Of a DNA stretch of 64,000 nucleotides, positions 60,687 to 64,000 are shown piece after piece (position 1 is the first letter of the stretch; every line of letters starts with the position of its first letter). The position numbers and the translations under genes are program-made. Origin of the DNA: Pseudomonas sp. PH1b (GTDB taxonomy: Bacteria; Pseudomonadota; Gammaproteobacteria; Pseudomonadales; Pseudomonadaceae); NCBI RefSeq assembly GCF_000633395.1, contig NZ_AYMU01000004.1:372001-436000 (forward strand), written 5' to 3'. Under the pieces are notes generated by a model. The model worked only from the letters and a program-made list of their open reading frames with translations. It had not been told where the DNA came from and did no database searches.

Positions 60687-62064
60687 GCCCAGCAGCCTGC
60701 GTTGGCGGTTGCTGTGGAACCTGGCGCTGTTGCTGGTGGTGCTGATGCTGGCCAGCGGCTTGAGTGCCTACTGGAATGGCCGGGAGGCCGCCGATACCGC
60801 CTACGACCGGACCCTGCTGGCCTCGGCGCGGACCATCGCCGCCGGCCTGTCCCAGCGCGACGGCAGCCTCAGCGCCAATGTGCCCTACGTGGCCCTGGAT
60901 ACCTTCGCCTACGACAGTGCCGGGCGCATCTACTACCAGGTCAACGACATTCACCAGCACCTGATCTCCGGTTACGAGAACCTGCCGGGGCCGCCGCCCG
61001 GTACCCCCCGCACCGATGACTATCCGGCGCTGGCGCGCTTCTACGACGCCACCTACCAGGGCCAGAACGTGCGGGTGGTGAGCCTGCTCAAGGCGGTCAG
61101 CGAGCCGAACATGAACGGCATGGCGGAAATCCGCGTGGCCGAGACCGACGAAGCACGGGTTGCCATGGCCCGCAGCCTGATGGCCGATACCTTGCTGCGC
61201 CTGGGCATGCTGGCGATCGGTGCCTTGCTCTTGGTGTGGTTCGCGGTGAGCGCCGCCTTGCGTCCCCTGGAACGATTGCGCGGCGCGGTGGAAGAGCGTC
61301 AGCCCGATGACCTGCGGGCCCTGCCACTGGTTTCAGTGCAGCGGGAGTTGTGGCCGCTGGTGCGGGCCCTGAATCATTTCACCGAGCGGCTGCGAGGGCA
61401 GTTCGAGCGCCAGGCGCAATTCATTGCCGATGCGGCCCATGAGTTGCGCACGCCCCTGGCGGCACTCAAGGCACGCCTGGAACTGGGGCTGCGCTCGAGC
61501 GAGCCCGAGACCTGGCGCTCGACCCTGGAGAGCGCGGCCCAGGGCACCGACCGCCTGACTCACCTGGCCAATCAGTTGCTGTCTCTGGCGCGGGTGGAAA
61601 ACGGTGCCCGAGCCATTGCCGAGGGCGGTGCGCAGTTGCTCGACCTCAGTCAACTGGCCCGCGAGCTGGGCATGGCCATGGCGCCCCTGGCCCATGCCCG
61701 GGGCGTGGCCCTGGCTCTGGAGGCTGACGAGCCGGTGTGGCTCAAGGGTGAGCCGACCCTGCTCAACGAGTTGCTGAGCAACCTGGTGGACAACGCCCTG
61801 GCCCATACACCGCCGGGCGGCAACGTCGTGCTGCGGGTTTCACCCCCGGGAGTGCTGGAAGTCGAGGATGACGGGCCGGGGATTCCCCTGGAGGATCGCG
61901 ACCGAGTGTTCGAGCGTTTTTACCGACGCAACCAGCAGGTCGCGGGATCGGGGCTGGGCTTGGCGATTGTCGGCGAGATCTGTCGTGCACACCTGGCGCC
62001 GATCAGTCTGCATGACGGCGAGCCGTCGGGATTGAAGGTGCGGGTGAGTTTTATCGCCGACTAG
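60679..62064 (+). CDS. tctE: Sensor histidine kinase TctE
   Basis: A 461-residue sensor kinase: TM1 (about residues 10-28), a periplasmic domain typical of TctE N-terminal regions (about 30-165), TM2 (MLAIGALLLVWFAVSAAL), H-box FIADAAHELRTPLAAL with the phospho-His, N-box LLSNLVDNALAH and G-boxes DDGPGIP and GSGLGLAIV. ATG 60679 overlaps the tctD stop. It likely senses external citrate or another tricarboxylate. Confidence 0.94.
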   Translation: MHKPSSLRWRLLWNLALLLVVLMLASGLSAYWNGREAADTAYDRTLLASARTIAAGLSQRDGSLSANVPYVALDTFAYDSAGRIYYQVNDIHQHLISGYENLPGPPPGTPRTDDYPALARFYDATYQGQNVRVVSLLKAVSEPNMNGMAEIRVAETDEARVAMARSLMADTLLRLGMLAIGALLLVWFAVSAALRPLERLRGAVEERQPDDLRALPLVSVQRELWPLVRALNHFTERLRGQFERQAQFIADAAHELRTPLAALKARLELGLRSSEPETWRSTLESAAQGTDRLTHLANQLLSLARVENGARAIAEGGAQLLDLSQLARELGMAMAPLAHARGVALALEADEPVWLKGEPTLLNELLSNLVDNALAHTPPGGNVVLRVSPPGVLEVEDDGPGIPLEDRDRVFERFYRRNQQVAGSGLGLAIVGEICRAHLAPISLHDGEPSGLKVRVSFIAD

Positions 62065-62068
62065 GGCA

Positions 62069-62890
62069 TCAATAGAGCATTGAGCGCGATTCCAGGAGAT
62101 CGCCGCACATGGCCTGGTTGTCCGGATCGATCCCCAGTTTCTTGAAGGCCGGTACGCTGAAGGCGTCGATTCGCGACAGTGGATGCTCGGTGTCTTTGTG
62201 GCAATACAGGGTCGCCACCTGGACCAGGTCGACGTAGTCGATGGCTGTGCACTGACGGTTGAAGTTCAGGTACTGCCCGGGAATCTCCACCAGTTGCTCG
62301 GGGAATTCCCAGACCCGCAACAGCTTGTCACCCAGCAAGGGGTGGATCCGCTCGATCACATGATTGAGGCTGACCGGGTCGGAGAGCAGTTCATAGTGGT
62401 CTTCGGCGTAGGTAAGGATCGGCAGCACGCCAATCTGGTGCACCAGGCCGCCAAGCGCTGCCTGGTCAGGCTTGAGCTGGGTGTAGCTGCGGCACAGGGC
62501 ATAGCTGACCCCGGCCACCTCCAGGCTATGGCGCCAGACGTCGCGCATCTTCTGCTCCACCACCTCGGAGCGGGCGTTGAAGATCTGCTCCATCACCAGG
62601 CCGATGGCCAGGTTGCTGCTGTAGTTGACCCCCAGGCGAGTGATGGCGGTGTGCAGGTCGGTGACTTCCTGGGCGGCCCGCAGCAACGGGCTGTTGACCA
62701 CCTTGATCAACCGCGCCGAGAGTGCGGTGTCGCGGCCGATCACTTTGCTCAGGGTGCTGACGCTGATTTCCGGGTCTTCGGCGGCCTGGCGAATCTGCAT
62801 GGCCACCTCCGGTAGGGTCGGCAGGACCAGGTCATCGTTGTCGATGGCCTCCACCAAATCCCGTTGGACCTTTTCCGCCAGCTCAGTCAT
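62069..62890 (-). CDS. HDOD domain protein
   Basis: A 273-residue protein with an HDOD domain (about residues 22-215, LPTLPEVAMQIRQAAEDPEI, NSPLLRAAQEVTDLHTAITR, ALGGLVHQIGVLPIL). HDOD proteins are non-catalytic HD-like signalling modules. It is convergent with tctE and lies 37 bp downstream of ygfZ on the same strand. Role unknown. Confidence 0.9.
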   Translation of the reverse strand: MTELAEKVQRDLVEAIDNDDLVLPTLPEVAMQIRQAAEDPEISVSTLSKVIGRDTALSARLIKVVNSPLLRAAQEVTDLHTAITRLGVNYSSNLAIGLVMEQIFNARSEVVEQKMRDVWRHSLEVAGVSYALCRSYTQLKPDQAALGGLVHQIGVLPILTYAEDHYELLSDPVSLNHVIERIHPLLGDKLLRVWEFPEQLVEIPGQYLNFNRQCTAIDYVDLVQVATLYCHKDTEHPLSRIDAFSVPAFKKLGIDPDNQAMCGDLLESRSMLY

Positions 62891-62927
62891 TTCAGTTCTC
62901 TAGGGTGTGGCAAAAATGAGCCAGTGA

Positions 62928-63869
62928 TCAGCGCTGGATCTCGCGGTCGCGGTCCAGTTGGTACGGCAGGTCCAGCAATTGCAGGCCGGGCCCTTCAAGT
63001 GCACCAAGGTGCAGGTTGCCGCCTTCCACGGCCTCGGCCTGGAGCACGGCCAGCAGTTCGATCTGTTGCGGTGCTTGGGCAGCCAGCACCACTTCGCCAA
63101 TGCCGCTGTTGTGGGTCGGAGAAAACAGCGGGGTGCCGGGGGCCGGCAGTTCGCCCGCAGGCAAGGCCAGGCGGTACAGGCGGCGCTTGAGTTTGCCCAG
63201 GTACTGCATGCGCGCGACGATTTCCTGGCCGGTGTAGCAGCCTTTCTTGAAGCTGACGCCGCCCACGGCCTGCAGGTTGAGCATTTGCGGGATGAACAGT
63301 TCGCGGGTCTGCGGCATGACCTGGCCCAGGCCCGCGCGGATCTGGCCCAGCAGCCATTGGTTCAGATCGCCTTGGGGCAGTTGCGCGGCCAGTTGCTGGC
63401 GCAGGCTGTCGGCCCGGTCTGCCGGGACCCAGAGCTCAGCGCGCTCGTTGGAGACGCGTACGGCAATCAAGCCGGCGGCGCGGACCACGGCGCCGTCTTC
63501 CTCGGGCAATCCAAGGCCCAGGGCGTCCAGCACGGCCTGCCCGTTGGTGAGGCCGAAGCGGGCCCATTGGGGGCTTTCGTCGCTGAGCTTGGCCTTGGAA
63601 AACACCGCGTACTTCTTCAGGTCCGCCAGTTGCGTCTCGATCAGTTCGCTGGCCATGGCCAGCAGGCAGCCGTCGCCGTCCAGAACAATGCGGAAGCTCG
63701 ATTGCATGCGGCCTTTCTGGTTGCAGCGGGCCCCCAGGCTGGATTGCGTGTCGCTGAGGTAATTGAGGTTGCAGGTCAACTGGCCCTGAAGGAACTTGCT
63801 GGCATCAGGGCCGCGGACGGCGAGTACGCCTTCGTGGGACAGGGGGCAGAAAAAAGCGGAGTCAGCCAT
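62928..63869 (-). CDS. ygfZ: YgfZ/GcvT-like folate-binding iron-sulfur repair protein
   Basis: A 313-residue YgfZ protein (COG0354), a folate-dependent helper for Fe-S enzymes. The diagnostic KGCYTGQEIVARMQYLGKLK with the conserved Cys is at about residues 216-235. The N-terminus has LAVRGPDASKFLQGQLTCN. The gap to the window end (63870-64000) is 131 bp with no visible gene and probably holds its promoter. Confidence 0.92.
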   Translation of the reverse strand: MADSAFFCPLSHEGVLAVRGPDASKFLQGQLTCNLNYLSDTQSSLGARCNQKGRMQSSFRIVLDGDGCLLAMASELIETQLADLKKYAVFSKAKLSDESPQWARFGLTNGQAVLDALGLGLPEEDGAVVRAAGLIAVRVSNERAELWVPADRADSLRQQLAAQLPQGDLNQWLLGQIRAGLGQVMPQTRELFIPQMLNLQAVGGVSFKKGCYTGQEIVARMQYLGKLKRRLYRLALPAGELPAPGTPLFSPTHNSGIGEVVLAAQAPQQIELLAVLQAEAVEGGNLHLGALEGPGLQLLDLPYQLDRDREIQR

Positions 63870-64000
63870 GGTTCATCGCAGGGTAAAAAGTCTGAGGCAC
63901 ATCATAAGGGGGCGCCCCTGAAATGGATAGTTCACAAAGGTGGGGCGGGGCCGACCAAAGCCGACTGTTCTCGTGCCCCCCGGGCTGTATACTTGCGCTC

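Overview
The window is about 64 kb of GC-rich, gene-dense chromosome from a Pseudomonas, most likely of the P. fluorescens/protegens/chlororaphis group. This rests on gene content (phaG, OpdH-type porin with tctABC/tctDE, hydroxyproline genes, several c-di-GMP proteins, fosA) and on many copies of the imperfect REP-like palindrome GTAGGAGCCGGCTTGCCGGCGAA that dot the gaps. No phage, insertion sequence, CRISPR array or rRNA was seen. There is one tRNA, a minus-strand tRNA-Gly.

Region 1 (1-14.5 kb) looks like an uncharacterised scavenging locus. A LysR regulator precedes a tightly packed operon: SsuC-like permease, SsuB-like ATPase, acyl-CoA-dehydrogenase-like (SfnB/DszC type) protein, D-2-hydroxyacid dehydrogenase, class II aldolase and Tat-exported SsuA-like binding protein. 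It is followed by an exported M19 dipeptidase, then by a Tat-exported flavin amine oxidase, a Sec-exported RidA, a TonB-dependent receptor and a second SsuA-like binding protein. A four-copy 128-bp tandem repeat separates the receptor from the second binding protein.

Region 2 (14.5-19.3 kb) is the most interesting part: a 2OG-Fe(II) oxygenase gene lies 4 bp from a tRNA-dependent cyclodipeptide synthase of the XYP subfamily (Ser32, Tyr170, Glu174, Tyr192-Pro193). A DHA2-type MFS exporter and a luciferase-like flavin monooxygenase follow on the same strand. This is a compact candidate natural-product cluster.

Region 3 (19.3-32 kb) holds a YegP-like protein, two lipoproteins, a DapA-like/class II aldolase pair with a divergent XRE-cupin regulator and a palindromic operator candidate, a SIR2-like DUF4917 protein, an iron alcohol dehydrogenase, FosA, a LysE exporter, a PAS-GAF-GGDEF cyclase, a DUF4142 gene broken by an in-frame amber codon, and an iron-permease-like membrane protein.

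Region 4 (32-39 kb) is a hydroxyproline catabolic cluster (AraC regulator, 4-hydroxyproline epimerase, permease, 2-oxoglutarate semialdehyde dehydrogenase, LhpD-type reductase). Its deaminase gene survives only as about 25 N-terminal codons behind an intact start. Region 5 (39-54 kb) is mixed: siderophore receptor, acetyltransferase, a DUF1501 remnant, GAF-EAL and dCache-GGDEF proteins, a methyltransferase, an SMI1/KNR4 protein, phaG, rsuA, two duplicated Tyr/Gly-rich lipoproteins, a 3-hydroxyisobutyryl-CoA hydrolase-like protein and ung. Region 6 (54-62 kb) is a complete tricarboxylate uptake system (AbrB-like protein, TctA, TctB, TctC, OpdH and divergent TctD/TctE). An HDOD protein and YgfZ close the window.
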